DNA from: Ciborinia camelliae
Lineage: Eukaryota; Ascomycota; Leotiomycetes; Helotiales; Sclerotiniaceae
Assembly (NCBI GenBank): GCA_025890175.1
Contig: JANPYM010000007.1
Span: forward strand, 836,525 to 900,524
DNA: 64,000 bases
Reading direction: 5' to 3'
Shown: in pieces, positions 51,067 through 62,255 of the stretch
How positions within the stretch are numbered: position 1 is the stretch's first letter
Layout: the number at the start of each line of letters is the position of its first letter
The notes under the pieces: generated by a model
The model's input: only the letters and a program-made list of their open reading frames with translations
The model's database searches: none
Told to the model about the DNA's origin: nothing
Position numbers and translations under genes: made by a program

Positions 51067-51431
51067 GATACTAGTCGCTAGCGAGGCTCAAAAGATGTAA
51101 ACCAAGACCAATAATAACAGTCTCCAGGAGCTGAGAAATGAACTAGCCATCTACAAGTTCCAAACTTAACAGACCTTAAATACTGGGATTACACTGTGTA
51201 TAGTCTAATTCTAGGAAAGCGTGGTGATTCGGGGACATAATGAACCCACGACTGGAATATTTCAGAACAGGCTTCCTCGGTAGAGAAACTAGAAAGAATG
51301 GCATCTCGAGTTTTAGATCATTTCTTTCTATCTGTAGCGCCTAGTCTTAAAGCTATCCGTTCCCAGGGAAAATATTTCTTTCCCCACAACCTTCAATACA
51401 TTCGACAAATTCCTACATTTGATAAGAAGTT

Positions 51432-53549
51432 ATGGAACACGATATTGGAAACGGCGCTGGTAGCGACCAGGGCAATGCGAACGTAAGAGGCAATGCGAAC
51501 GACAACTACGAGGCCAACAATGTCAGCAACAATGGAAAAGCGAAAGGTATGTATATATCCCTTATCAATTCACTTCATGCGATTCGGGGGGTATTTGATA
51601 CAATGGAGCTCCAAAACTATCGGGAGCTTCCAACACTCCAGCCCTAAACCAGGCATGGGCACCTATACCCTATCCGGGGTATTTCATCTTTTCGAGTGGT
51701 TCACCCTATCTTGTTAGATTTTTAGAATGGTTACTTTATAAAACCTGTAAGTACGGATAAACCCGCAGGTATATATCATATGATCGTTTAATATAATCGT
51801 CCAAAGTTGAAGCTATTTTCAACTTTATCCTCACTTTCCATCTTCCATCTTTTATCCCTTCAACCTCTCATCCCCTTTACTTTTGCCATTCCCCCCCCTT
51901 TTAACTTTGGACGATTACATTAGACAATTATATGATATATACCCGCGGGTCTACCCGTACCTAAAGCATTTTATAGAATAATTATTTTACCCTGTAAAAA
52001 AAAAGCAGGATAACTACCCGTCGGGTTTTACTCCGGGCTACCCCGGATTCACCCTACCCTTTGCCCAACCCTGCCCTGAACTGCAGTTATATATCTTTCT
52101 AGATAATTTCTAACAGTTATCATTGCAGGCGCAAAGAGGAAATCCGTGAAAGAAATGGACCCCGAAGAGAGGGAAAAGAAAAGAGAGGTCGATCGCAACG
52201 CGGCAACAAAAACCAGGCTCAAGAGAAAGGCCAATTCTGCCGATTTGGCAGCATATGCAGCGGAAAACGGAGTTTTAAGGGCACAAGTTGCGGAATACCA
52301 CAGACAAAACCAAGATTTACAGGATCTACTTTGGAGAGCCGGAATCAATCCATCGCAGGTTGCTCCTCGCGGAACAATCTCTCGTGAACCGGCTCTCCAG
52401 GACGTGAATGGAAACGCAATTAACCAAGTTTGTCCGTTTAGCCAGAATCAGCTGGGAATCTCTCATCATCAAAGAGTTTCCCCAGCGAATTTGATGGCAG
52501 GCGGAAAGGCGTCTGGAGGATGTAATTATATGCCTGGATTTCCACATAAAGAACCGACTCCACTCATGAGAATTGATCCACTGTCTGCAGCCACACATCA
52601 ATCGTCTCCAGCCACGCCATTTGGTCAACCGGCTGCAGCCATGACAGCTGGAGGTGCTCAATCGTCTTCAGCCAAACTATTTGGCCAACCGGCTCCCTCC
52701 ATGCCATCTACTCAACCGGCTCCCGCTATGCATTTTGATCAACCGGCTCCAGCCATGCCATCTACTCAACAACCTCCCGCCATGCCATATGATCAACCGG
52801 CTCCCGCTATGCATTTTGATCAACCGGCTCCAGCCATGCCATCTACTCAACAACCTCCCGCCATGCCATATGGTCAATCGGCTCCCGCTATGCATTTTGA
52901 TCAACCGGCTCCAACCATGCCATCTACTCAACAACCTCCCGACATGCCATATGGTCAATCGGCTCCCGCTATGCATTTTGATCAACCGGCTCCAACCATG
53001 CCATCTACTCAACAACCTCCCGCCATGCCATATGATCAACCGGCTCCAACCATGCCATCTACTCAACAATCTCCCTCCATGCCATATGATCAACCGGCTC
53101 CCGCTATGCATTTTGATCAACCGGCTCCAACCATGCCATCTACTCAACAACCTCCCGCCATGAAAAAGAAAAATACAGGCGGATTGCTGCAGGCTTTGAT
53201 TGCACATGAAAATCAAATGGCAAATCCGACTCGCATCATGCCATCTGCTCAATCTTCCGCCATGGCTTACTACAATGGCAATGGGATGCAAGGAATGCAA
53301 GGAATGCAAGGAATGAACACCAGCCAAGGAAATCACATGGTGACAACTGCAGCCGGAGAACAAGCCGGATTGGGTCATACGTCTATGGGTGGAATGCCAT
53401 ATAGTACAGAAGACGTAGATATGTTTGGTAATGATTTGGGTGGATGGCCATCTCGTATGTACCGCCTCCAAATCGCAGATATGGAAATGAAAACCAACCA
53501 AAAAATAGATGGAGCACAGTTCTTCGCCCAAGGTCAGATCAACATGTAA
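51432..53549 (+). CDS. bZIP-like protein with Pro/Met/Gln repeat domain
   Basis: Two exons, 51432-51546 and 52129-53549, join in frame (phase 1, GTATGT...TTGCAG) to 511 residues. The 582 nt intron is far longer than others in this window because it holds a MITE. Residues about 40-105 resemble a bZIP domain: a KRK-rich entry, EKKREVDRNAATKTRLKRK as a basic region, then a coil with N/L/V/Y/N/L in heptad positions (AENGVLRAQVAEYHRQNQDL). The alignment puts Asp60 where canonical bZIPs have the invariant Asn of N-x7-R, so DNA binding is uncertain. Residues about 225-385 are a nested repeat of nine-residue units (PAPAMPSTQ, QPPAMPYDQ, PAPAMHFDQ), followed by Met/Gln/Gly-rich sequence (GMQGMQGMQ). 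It may be a transcription regulator. The start is the first ATG giving this frame. Confidence 0.68.
51650..52073. mobile_element. hAT-type foldback MITE inside an intron
   Basis: A 424 bp non-coding element. The left end CAGGCATGGGCACC pairs with the inverted right end CAGGGTTGGGCAAA, hAT-like termini. It is flanked by 8 bp target duplications with one mismatch, CCCTAAAC (51642-51649) and CCCTGAAC (52074-52081). Most of the element folds back: 51751-51810 and 51901-51960 are inverted repeats identical at most positions. It lies wholly within the intron of the bZIP-like gene. Confidence 0.88.
52695..53163 (+). repeat. Coding minisatellite, 27 bp units in 81 bp higher-order repeats
   Basis: Within exon 2 of the bZIP-like gene, three related 27 bp units (MHFDQ, MPSTQ and MPYDQ types) form an 81 bp higher-order unit present about five times, plus one copy that lacks the MHFDQ unit. 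Because no unit has stops, an extra + frame and a minus-strand frame are also open; these are by-products. Confidence 0.93.
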
Positions 53550-55072
53550 TCGGATACTGTTGGGAAGGAAGCATACTTACTTATTATAGGTAAGTGATTC
53601 GCGCTGTCGAAACATGTGTGCTGAACCTTGGCTAATCTTCTCATACAGGTCAACGTTTTATCTTTTAGGATGGTTGTTTATAGACCGGAAGGGTGTTGCT
53701 TTTGGAAGAAGGAAGGAACAGCGCGAATCAAGGTTTACAATCCCGTGAACCATGAGACGTCTTTTTTTTTACCTCCACCATTTTTCTTTCCAATTTTTCC
53801 AATTACCAGGTTCGATGGGTATATTTCTATCCCTCTTGTATCTCACTTGTAACATGGTTATGCACGCGGTAAGGCTCTGCGATGTGTCCTTACTAGCACG
53901 TGATCGCACAGGGCGATTCCGCAGGCATAAACCCTTCAATCATATGGATTATACCATTTCATTTCATTTGATACTAGTTGATTAACTGTAGACCAATAAC
54001 ACCGCGATGATACTAACAATTATTATCTATTGATTTATATAAATTATTGAGAATACAACCACCATGATATTACAGAGTATCTGACTCCCATTTGAAGGCC
54101 CAATGTTAGGTATCGTCTGGCCATTTTGGCTGGATCAGCAGTATAGTTTCGAGGCTTCATGTGAATCTGGACTTCTATATCTTCTCTAATATTAATAGTA
54201 CAGTATTACACTTATTAAGGGAAAATAGGGATAGTTAGTATATTGTATATTAATTAAAGAGTAGAATATAACTGTTACACTGGACTATCCCAAGAGGGGA
54301 GAGGGAAAGGGGAGAGGGAAAGGGAAAGGGGAGAGGGAAAGGGAAAGGGGAGAGGGAAAGGGAAAGGGGAGAGGGAAAGGGAAAGGGGAAGGGGAGAGGG
54401 ACAGGGGAAGGGGGAGGGACAGGGGGAAGGGGAGGGACAGGGGAAGGGGAGGGACAGGGGAAGGGGAGGGAGAGGGGAGACGGGGAGGGAGACGGGGAGG
54501 GAGAGGGAGAGGAGGGAAAAAGAGTAGAGAAGTTCCTCTTCCATTCTGCCCCTTTTTGATTGCAACGCAAGCATCAGTCGCGAGAGGGGCGGGTCGCAGT
54601 CGCCGCATTACAAAGCTTTAGATTCTCTTCCCCTCTTCTCTCAGGTGGCACTATATATACCCAAATGAACAGTCAAGCAGTATGATCACAATTTGCAATA
54701 CCATAGGGGCTGTATTCTTAATATATCAAATATTATATTAAATTCTGAAATGAATAAGTATCTAGGTACCTAGGTATTAAAAGAAACAAATGTTTCTGAT
54801 ACATCAAAAATACAAGTGTGAGAGTAGACGAATGGATTAGATTTTATTTATATTCGTATCTTATCTTGTAGGTATTTATTCGATTCCCCATTCCAGAATA
54901 GTTTTCTTTCCTCCATGAATGAATGGTATATCGTATGTATTATATCGGCCTCTCATCTCTCCCTTTCACATAAACCCCACTCATACTGTTCATCACAATT
55001 CATGACCATTGCTATGTGGAGGTTCATGCCCATGTTTCAAAATCCTTTGCCCATTTGAATTTGTCTCCGAAT
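53550..55072. other. Intergenic region with a polypurine minisatellite
   Basis: No gene seen. The main feature is the G-rich tract at 54293-54512. Around 54760 a CTAGGTACCTAGGT palindrome recurs. The minus-strand Pro/Ser-rich frames over the tract are repeat translations. Confidence 0.65.
54293..54512 (+). repeat. Polypurine minisatellite (GGGGAGAGGGAAAGGGAAA units)
   Basis: About 220 bases of almost pure purine on the + strand, with tandem variants of a GGGGAGAGGGAAA unit and then GGGGAGGGACA units. Regular G-runs separated by 1-4 bases fit both G-quadruplex and triplex (H-DNA) motifs. Confidence 0.92.
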
Positions 55073-55821
55073 CTACAACTCGTTGTGCTCCTGTCCATCA
55101 CCATCAGAATCAGCAAGAGCCGTCTTGACAGCCTCGGCCGCCTCAGAAATAACGCTTTTCACACCTCCTTTGGCTGCTTCAGTAGCTTTTTCCGTGGCTT
55201 TGTCTGATGTCTTTTCGATAATGGTTTCGGGTTGGGGTACACCTTCAATGCCCATGAGTTCGGTCTCGAAGACTGTAGGTGGGATAAGAGGTTAGTATTG
55301 TTTTCTACGGAAGCTTGTTTGAAATTGTGGATGAATGGTGTCTTTGTAAAAGGGATATTCAAGGAAGAATGGCACATACTCAATGTACTCTTGGCTGGGA
55401 TTGGACCCATGGCTCTATCACCATAACCAAACTCAGGAGGAATAGTAAGAACTCTCTTTTCACCGATACACATATCAATGAGGTTGTCATCCCATCTGGC
55501 AATAAACAATTAGCATTCTCCTCATCCTCATCCTCATCCTCATCCTTCTTCCCATGACCTTAGTTCTCCAGGTAATACATACCCTTTAATAACCATACCC
55601 TTTCCAACCACAAAGCTCAATGGCTGTCCTCGGTTGTAAGACGCATCAAACTCCTTTCCAACCTTTCCACCTTCCTCAAGGTTTCCTCTATAATGAACAT
55701 GAATCTTGTCGCCCTTTTGAGATTTGCGCTCACACTCTACAGCTTTTGTCACCTCAATCTTAACTTCAGCTGCGAAGACGCTGGATGCGAGAGCAAGGAG
55801 GGAAATTGTTGAAAGACGCAT
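55073..55821 (-). CDS. ER-luminal FKBP-type peptidyl-prolyl isomerase
   Basis: FK506-binding prolyl cis/trans isomerase of the secretory pathway (FKBP13/FKB2 type), assisting protein folding in the ER lumen. Exons 55821-55583, 55495-55380 and 55272-55073 join in frame to 184 residues; introns are 87 and 107 nt. [17 protein letters not shown] is a signal peptide cut before AEVKIEV. The FKBP domain (about 22-135) shows [11 protein letters not shown], the [18 protein letters not shown] strand, [12 protein letters not shown] and [17 protein letters not shown], all family landmarks that include ligand-pocket Tyr, Phe, Trp and Ile positions. It closes with [11 protein letters not shown]. The C-terminal tail is an Ala/Glu/Lys-rich helix and the last four residues are HNEL, an HDEL-like ER retention signal. 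Confidence 0.94.
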
Positions 55822-57328
55822 ATTGGAAAGGTATAAATGATTTGATCAATTTAATGACAATTTACTTTCGACTTGAATTGAAAGGAAGTTATTCGAGGAT
55901 TGAATGGTTAAACAAGAGGATTGGTATAACAAAGAAGTTCTGGACACGTTGAGGTGAGTTTCAACTGGTTGCTATACATGGACGTACGTATCTACTAGGT
56001 AGCTGTACAAATCAACAAGGGTTCAAGTTCATGCAGTAAATTAAATATTGACCAATCAAATGATCATATGATTGCTGACTAAGGTGACATGAGATCCCGT
56101 CAATCACTCCACAACTCTTGATTTCATTTCCCCTCTTTCTTGACATCAACGTCAATCATTGTTACATCTCTTCTTCCTCTCTTCCAAGATCGTGATGTGA
56201 GTATTGTATTATTTTGGTTTGTTTGAATTCATCTGAAATTTCAATTACAATTGCAATGTTCACCTAATTGATACCCGAAAACTTCAATTCCTTAACATCC
56301 ATACACCGAGAGTTCTATGATTCATCAGTAATACCGCCCCAATTTGACTCACCTTATAGCCTTACTGCGTCTTTTGAAACCTCAAAACCTTGGAGGAAAG
56401 GCGAGGGAAACGAGCAACTTCAGCTGAACAAGCTCAAAAAGAATCAATCAAACATTTCCTGCCTACTCAACTGAACCACAGCAAGGCAACAATAATGTCA
56501 TTAGTTACATTCCTCGATGTTGTCTCGTACCAAAATTCACAAATTCACACGTTTTACCAGGCAAAACTTTCCGCAAATTTTCCATCCGTTTGTTTGTCTC
56601 TCCAGTACTTGTTTCAAAAAATGCCCGGTGGGAAGCCATAGGAAATGGGGGCCCAACACGATGGCTGTGTTCTTGTGCTGCGCAAACGCCTCCACCATCT
56701 TTCTACTTCTACATTCGATGCATTTCAATGGCCGAATCAAAGATTTGTGAAGGAAAGAGGATAGATCCCTCCCGTCTCCCGCGACTCATTTCGCAGCGGT
56801 CCAATACTATTCCAGCGGAGGCCCTAAAGCTTATTTGATTAATCTCCCTCAACCTTATCCTTATCCGCGGTCGAGACGTCACCAACTTTCTTCATTGTAC
56901 TTGGATGACTCTATTCACCGATGTTATTTTCCGTTAGTTTGTGACTCACTGGACCAAAATGATCATTTCAGGTCAGGATAGAATAGAACATCGGAGGGCA
57001 ACCAGCCATTGGGTAGAAGTCTCTGTCCCAAAGCAATCTACTGGGCAATGTCCTTGTTGGGCTTTCTCGATCGAATGATTCGCCTACTTGGGAAATATGC
57101 TGTGTACAATAGGTAACGATTGAATGATTTCATTAGTCGATTTCTCATTTCCTATAAGTAGGTATGAAGATTTCACTTTGTTTGCTTGCTCTTTTCATCC
57201 GAAGAAGATTAACTATTAGGTTTATCATACGGTTTCCAACAATTCTACGAAACTTTCTCATACGCTCTGTTACAAAGCAATCATCATTGAATTTCACCTC
57301 GCACACTCGCATACATCAAGACTCCTTG
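55822..57328. other. Intergenic region between FKBP and the small gene
   Basis: Divergent promoter space of about 1.5 kb. Open frames at 56268-56838 overlap on both strands and show no domain, and I do not call them. No repeat of note. Confidence 0.55.
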
Positions 57329-57816
57329 ATGTCCTACACTGATTCTTGTGGATACACATACACACAACGAACTACTATCATAAATCATCGGGAATCTTCT
57401 CCAAGAGATTCGCAATCCTCGTACGAAACTCGTTCATCCGATTATTATATCGGATCAAACACAAACATGTCAGCACATTCATCAAGTAGTGGACAGGGTT
57501 TCGGGTCTGGAGGAAGTGGTGGAGAACAGTATGTGAAATATAGAGATCCCGCTGCCGGTATGTAATCCTTCCATTTCTCTACTTGGTTTTCACACTTGAC
57601 CTAATATGGTTTCTTAAAATAGAGAAGAAATATATTGAAGGAACAACATCACGAAGCGGAAATGTTCACGTCATCGCTCACGGTGACAGTCACAAACACT
57701 ACGAACCTGAAGAGCCAAGAGCAAGTGAAGGAAGAGAATCCGACTACAAGAGGACGGCCATTCGCCATTCGCATCACGAAAAGAAGAAACAGCGCTCATC
57801 GGCACCTGGTCGTTGA
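57329..57816 (+). CDS. Small Ser/His-rich hypothetical protein
   Basis: Two exons, 57329-57557 and 57623-57816, join across a 65 nt intron (GTATGT...AAATAG) to 141 codons (140 residues). It starts MSYTDSCGYTY. The first half is Ser/Tyr-rich with SSSSGQGFGSGGSGGEQYVKY before the splice site. The second half is polar and His-rich (NVHVIAHGDSHKHYEPEEP, then RHSHHEKKKQRSS). There is no signal peptide or membrane segment. The open frame upstream of 57329 reaches 57164 and would add 55 hydrophobic/basic residues, but the ATG at 57329 looks more natural. I do not recognise the family. It could be an intrinsically disordered protein. Confidence 0.55.
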
Positions 57817-59034
57817 AACACATTTAGGCGGATCATCCGATTGTTCAAAAGTGAGGCGTCGAAACAGGGGTTAAGCGACGCCACCTTGAAGGCTACAAGG
57901 CGGAATTTCTTTTCTTTCTTGGTCCGATATTTATTCAGGCGAAATATGGTGGGGGATGATTATGGTTATGGTTAATGAGCCTTGGGCATTGGCGGGAGGC
58001 ACAGTTTCTCTTTCTTGATTTTGGCGTAGGTTGGGAATAGGCTTAGATGGGAGTTACCTGGTGAAGATTTGGATGGATGAATTGGGTGGATGGATAGATA
58101 GATAATTTGTAAGATTTCCAAACCGCAAGGAACCGCAAGGTAAAAAAAATTTAGCTTGGAGTTTAGCATGGGATTGTTGTGATTGATGGGGTGGGAAAGA
58201 ATGGGATGGGATGGGAAAGGAAAGGATGAGATGGGAAATGGATATTAAATTCTTCTCTTTCGCATGCATCTCCGGGATCTATTTGTTGAATTTGTTTTTG
58301 TTTTGTATGATTGTATGACTAGGTAGCTTTGAGTTCGGCCGTTTCGGGGCTAAAAATAAATATGGACGCCCTAAGGACGCCTTTTTCTTTTCCATGCCCC
58401 CCTTTACAACCTACCTGGCAGCTCATATTGCGCAGCTATTCGAAACTTAATTTCGTAATCATGAAACTATTCCCAAGGAGGGGGTGGGGGGGTGGGGGGG
58501 GAAGGAAGGAAAAGGAGGAAAAGGAAGGAAAAGGAGGAAAAGGAAGGAAAAGGAGGAAAAGGAGAGAGATCAAAGAAAAGCTTCGGTCGCGATCGATACT
58601 TACTAGTGAGGGAGGGTGAGGAAATGAATCTACGATGCAAGCATATAACCTGGATGCCCTGCGCAGATCGATCGGAGATCGGAGATCGATATATACTTTA
58701 GATACTTTATACACGGCATATACGACATACACGTCATAACACTTTTATGATCGTTATACGTGTTGATGTGTTGATGTGTTGATCGTCACTAGGTAGGTGC
58801 CTCCGAGCCTGAGGTGTTTTCGTTATATACTTATCTTGCTAGCTAGGTGGGTAGGTGGGTAGGTGGGTGGGTAGGTGGGTTTACTCATATCTTCGGACCC
58901 AGGGGGGGCGCACGCGCCCATTCCTCAAGATTAATTGGATTAATTGCTAGTTTGGTTTATACGGATATCTACCTACCTGGTAATGTTTTGGGCTTGTGGG
59001 CCTGGGGCCTGTCCACACTAGGTACAATACTAAA

Positions 59035-59800
59035 CAATGAAAAAAAATCGAAATATATAAATATATTAAAAAAAACAATTTTTCAATCTTTTTAATTAAA
59101 TATATTTTTTTAATTATTTTATTAATTTATTTTAAATTTTATATATTTATAATTATTTATATTATAATTAATTAAAAATTAATAAAATATTTTTAATAAT
59201 TTTTTTTAATTTAAATTAATTAATTAAAATTGATTAATTTTAAAAATTTAGATTTTTAATATTTTTGTTAATAATTTTTAATATTTTTAAAATTTTTGAA
59301 AATTTTTAATTTTAATTTTAATTTTCAAAATTAATTAAATTTTTAAAAATAAATTTTTTTATTTTTATTTAATTTAATATAAAAATGAATATATATTCGA
59401 AATTTTAAATTGATTTATCAAAACATTATATAAATATTTGAAAATGAAAAGGTTGAAAAATAACGATTTTTGATATGTTTTGATGTTCAGGCTTTTTTCT
59501 ATTATGGGTCACTGTAGGTCGTATGGATATTTCAGAGCCTTGACGAAGAAAATATCCTACTGTACATAATTTTTCGATTTTGTATACCGTATTCAAGTTG
59601 TTTTTTCTAAACTTTATATATTTGTAGTGATTTTTTGGTTTTCTCTAAACTTTATATATTTATAGTGATTTTTAGTTTTTCTTTATTAGTAGGAATTATT
59701 TTATATAAATTAAATTATATAATTAATTTCGATTGCAAAAACTTTTATTCTAAAATTTTAAAATTTAAACGAAAAAAGATTTAAAGGTTTTTATAGATAT
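59035..59800. other. Extremely AT-rich island
   Basis: The core, 59035-59400, is almost only A and T (runs of TTAATTAA, TATATTTTT and AAAATTTTT). The distal part contains two adjacent 36-38 bp direct repeats starting TCTAAACTTTATATATTT (about 59607 and 59644). There is no open frame of any length. It could be a heavily mutated (RIP-like) relic or structural DNA; the sequence alone does not decide. Confidence 0.85.
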
Positions 59801-61716
59801 AGATAATGGGCTTTGAAATACGTGCGTGTAGAGCATGCCTCTAATATTTTATTTTATTTTAGGTACTCCCCGTGCCCAACCTATGTGGCGGAACACATCA
59901 CGTTATATTTGATCGTGTGATCTGATTCCTTAACTTTATGGGGGGGTAGGGATATATGAGGAGGGGGGAGGAGGATGGGGGTATGGGGTTGTTTGTATAG
60001 ATAGGTATAGGTATATATACTTGAGAGCTATGCCGATGGTTATGGTTTGGTTTGGAGGTTTATTGGTAAGTAGGTTGGTATGGTATGGTATGGTATGTGG
60101 CGCACGCATTGTTTTGGAGGGAGGAGAGGGGAGGGGAGGTGGAGGGGAAAGCGGGGATGGGGGGAGTATAGATATATATATATATATTAGGACTTTATAG
60201 TTTAGGCTTTACGCTTTACGCTTTGCACAAGTGCTTTAAGGGGTTCGCTGCCTGCCTTGAGGAAGGGGGGAAGGGGAGGGTGTTGGGAGGAGGGAGGAGT
60301 AGGTATACCTAGGTAGGTAGTAGGATGTGAGATAAGATGAGACGAGATAATTGATTCATCTATCTATACCCACCTTACCTAAGTCTAGGTACCTAGGTAT
60401 CAATGAAATCCTAATGCAGGTGGGTGAGAAAATGTACAGATACAGATACAAAATTTCCCATCCTGTAGTACACGTTCTCCGCACGAGTTCTCCACATGGC
60501 TAGCATGGCTGCCATGGAAAGGAAAACTCATACAGTAATTCCCGCCCGTTGCACAGCACAGCACAGCATAAAAGAATGCCAGTAGGTAGGTTAAAAAAAT
60601 ATGTGTGGATATACCTACCTACCGTATGAAATCAAGAGGAGACGCGGGGTGCGGTATATTCGTTCAATTGACAATTTCCATACATACATGCATTAAGAAT
60701 TGGGATTTCGGCCGCGGGTCCCGGATCCTGTATAGGACGGATAGTTGCATAGGTATCTATATATCTATATATACATACCGATGCAGTATAACAGAAACGA
60801 AACGATTCCTAGAAATAGAGAAGTAGATAAGTAAATAGATAGATAGATACACAAAACGAAATCCGATTTTCGGAGCGGAGCGTAGAGTTGAGTTGCTAAA
60901 GTTTTTTGGGGGGAGGATGAAGTTTGAGGTTTGAAGTTTGAAGTTGGTGGTTTGTGGTTTGTGGATTGTGGATTATGGATTATGGTGAGTTGGATAAATG
61001 GAATATTGATGGATGTCTTGATGGATTAGATGTTCATGGTTTTGGGGGGCTTAATTGAGTGCTGCGTTGTTGCTCACGTATGCCAGCATGATATGTGATA
61101 TATGACATGGCTGTATGTATATAATCTTTAAGGTTTCTAGAATGGAGGGGAGGTGAGGGGAGAGCAAGGGTTGCGAAGACATGATATGGATATGATATAA
61201 CCCCGTAAGTTAAACTAACTTTGGGTGGCTTTAAGGCTTGGAAGATTTCTAGAATAGACGGGATGGAAGGGGAGGAGGGGAGGAGGGGAGGGGAAGGGGT
61301 TTTATTTGTGGTTCGTTGCATCATGTCATTATTTACATTACATGAGTGCATAGCTAGCTATGAACATACAATCCAAGATACTCATCTCGATATCATCAAA
61401 ATTAGTTCGGTTCACTTGTTACTTTATGTCAAATCACCCTGCAAGGGATCTAAACATTAACATTATATTTCATAAAAGCACCTCACTTCAGCTTCAGGCT
61501 CCTACCTAGGTATCGAAATATTTTAGAACTCCCATCCTACCTATCCTATCCTATCCTATGCGATCTAGGTATTCTATAAGTTCAGTCATACCATACCATT
61601 TACACCATTCTTCCGTTCTCGGAGCAAGAAGCACATGTAAGGTAAGGTAAAGTAAGGTAAGGTACCTATTGATAGGTAGGTAGGATGGGATGTGAGTATG
61701 TACGAGTACTACAGTC

Positions 61717-62255
61717 AGTGTACAGTAAGTATATCGCACGAGATGCACGCGGTTTTTTCTAGGGGTCTTCTACAGTGTTTACTCGGGTGGAACGAGCTTG
61801 TAGGTAGGTCGGTAGGTATTTATAAGTATAATACGGGTATAGGAGGTACTTTTGTATTAATCTTTAACCTTCCAGGGAAGTCTTAAGGTAGGTTATAGAA
61901 ATCCATGAGTGGTGGTCTATAGAGACTCTTAAAAGGTTACTGTAACTCTTTTCAAGTTTGTATTGATTTTGTGATTGAGATTACACCTTTACACCTTTAC
62001 ACCTTTACATTTCTTACTTCTCTTTTTTCTGCAGTACGACGCGGGGTTGCGGTTGCGGTTGCGGTTTACCTTAATTTGTGCTTCTTATTCGTTGTCCTGT
62101 CTTGTCTCTTGTGCTCACTCACTCACGTTCAAAGTGGATCTGATTCTTAATAAGTGTCGTTTCCATCTTCTTGTACTTCCTCGCTTCCTGCTTGTTTTCC
62201 TGTTCGGCTTCCCCCTTGTATCTTGACGTGTATCCCGTGGTATTTGAAACATTGT
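61717..62255. repeat. First copy of a 539 bp duplication
   Basis: This segment reappears at 63462-64000 at a constant offset of 1745 bases, immediately after the N gap. It contains GCGGTT and ACACCTTT microsatellites, identical in both copies. Confidence 0.95.

Larger units (their letters stand above)
43310..51431. other. Gene-poor, transposon-relic region
   Basis: Eight kilobases with no confident gene. It holds two MITE-like elements sharing their termini (45517-45893 and 50085-50599), a hexamer repeat at 48717-48841, an 18-base-arm hairpin (48997-49045), a pair of dispersed repeats (about 48334 and 49905), a 23 bp tandem duplication (49993-50038) and a pogo-like terminal sequence (about 51000-51066). 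Minus-strand frames at 46122-46361, 46485-46667 and 49249-49591 may be remnants of degraded genes, but I recognise none. Confidence 0.65.

Noticed and set aside
52654..53163. 169-residue + frame rich in Leu/Asn/Pro/Cys
   Set aside because: Another frame of the same minisatellite, without independent start or domain.
52677..53531. 284-residue open frame on the minus strand
   Set aside because: It is the antisense reading of the Pro/Met/Gln minisatellite in the bZIP-like gene; openness follows from the stop-free repeat unit.
54250..54608. Pro/Ser-rich minus-strand frames
   Set aside because: Translations of the polypurine tract.
56268..56838. Overlapping small frames upstream of the 57.3 kb gene
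   Set aside because: Open on both strands, no domain, no consistent splice structure.
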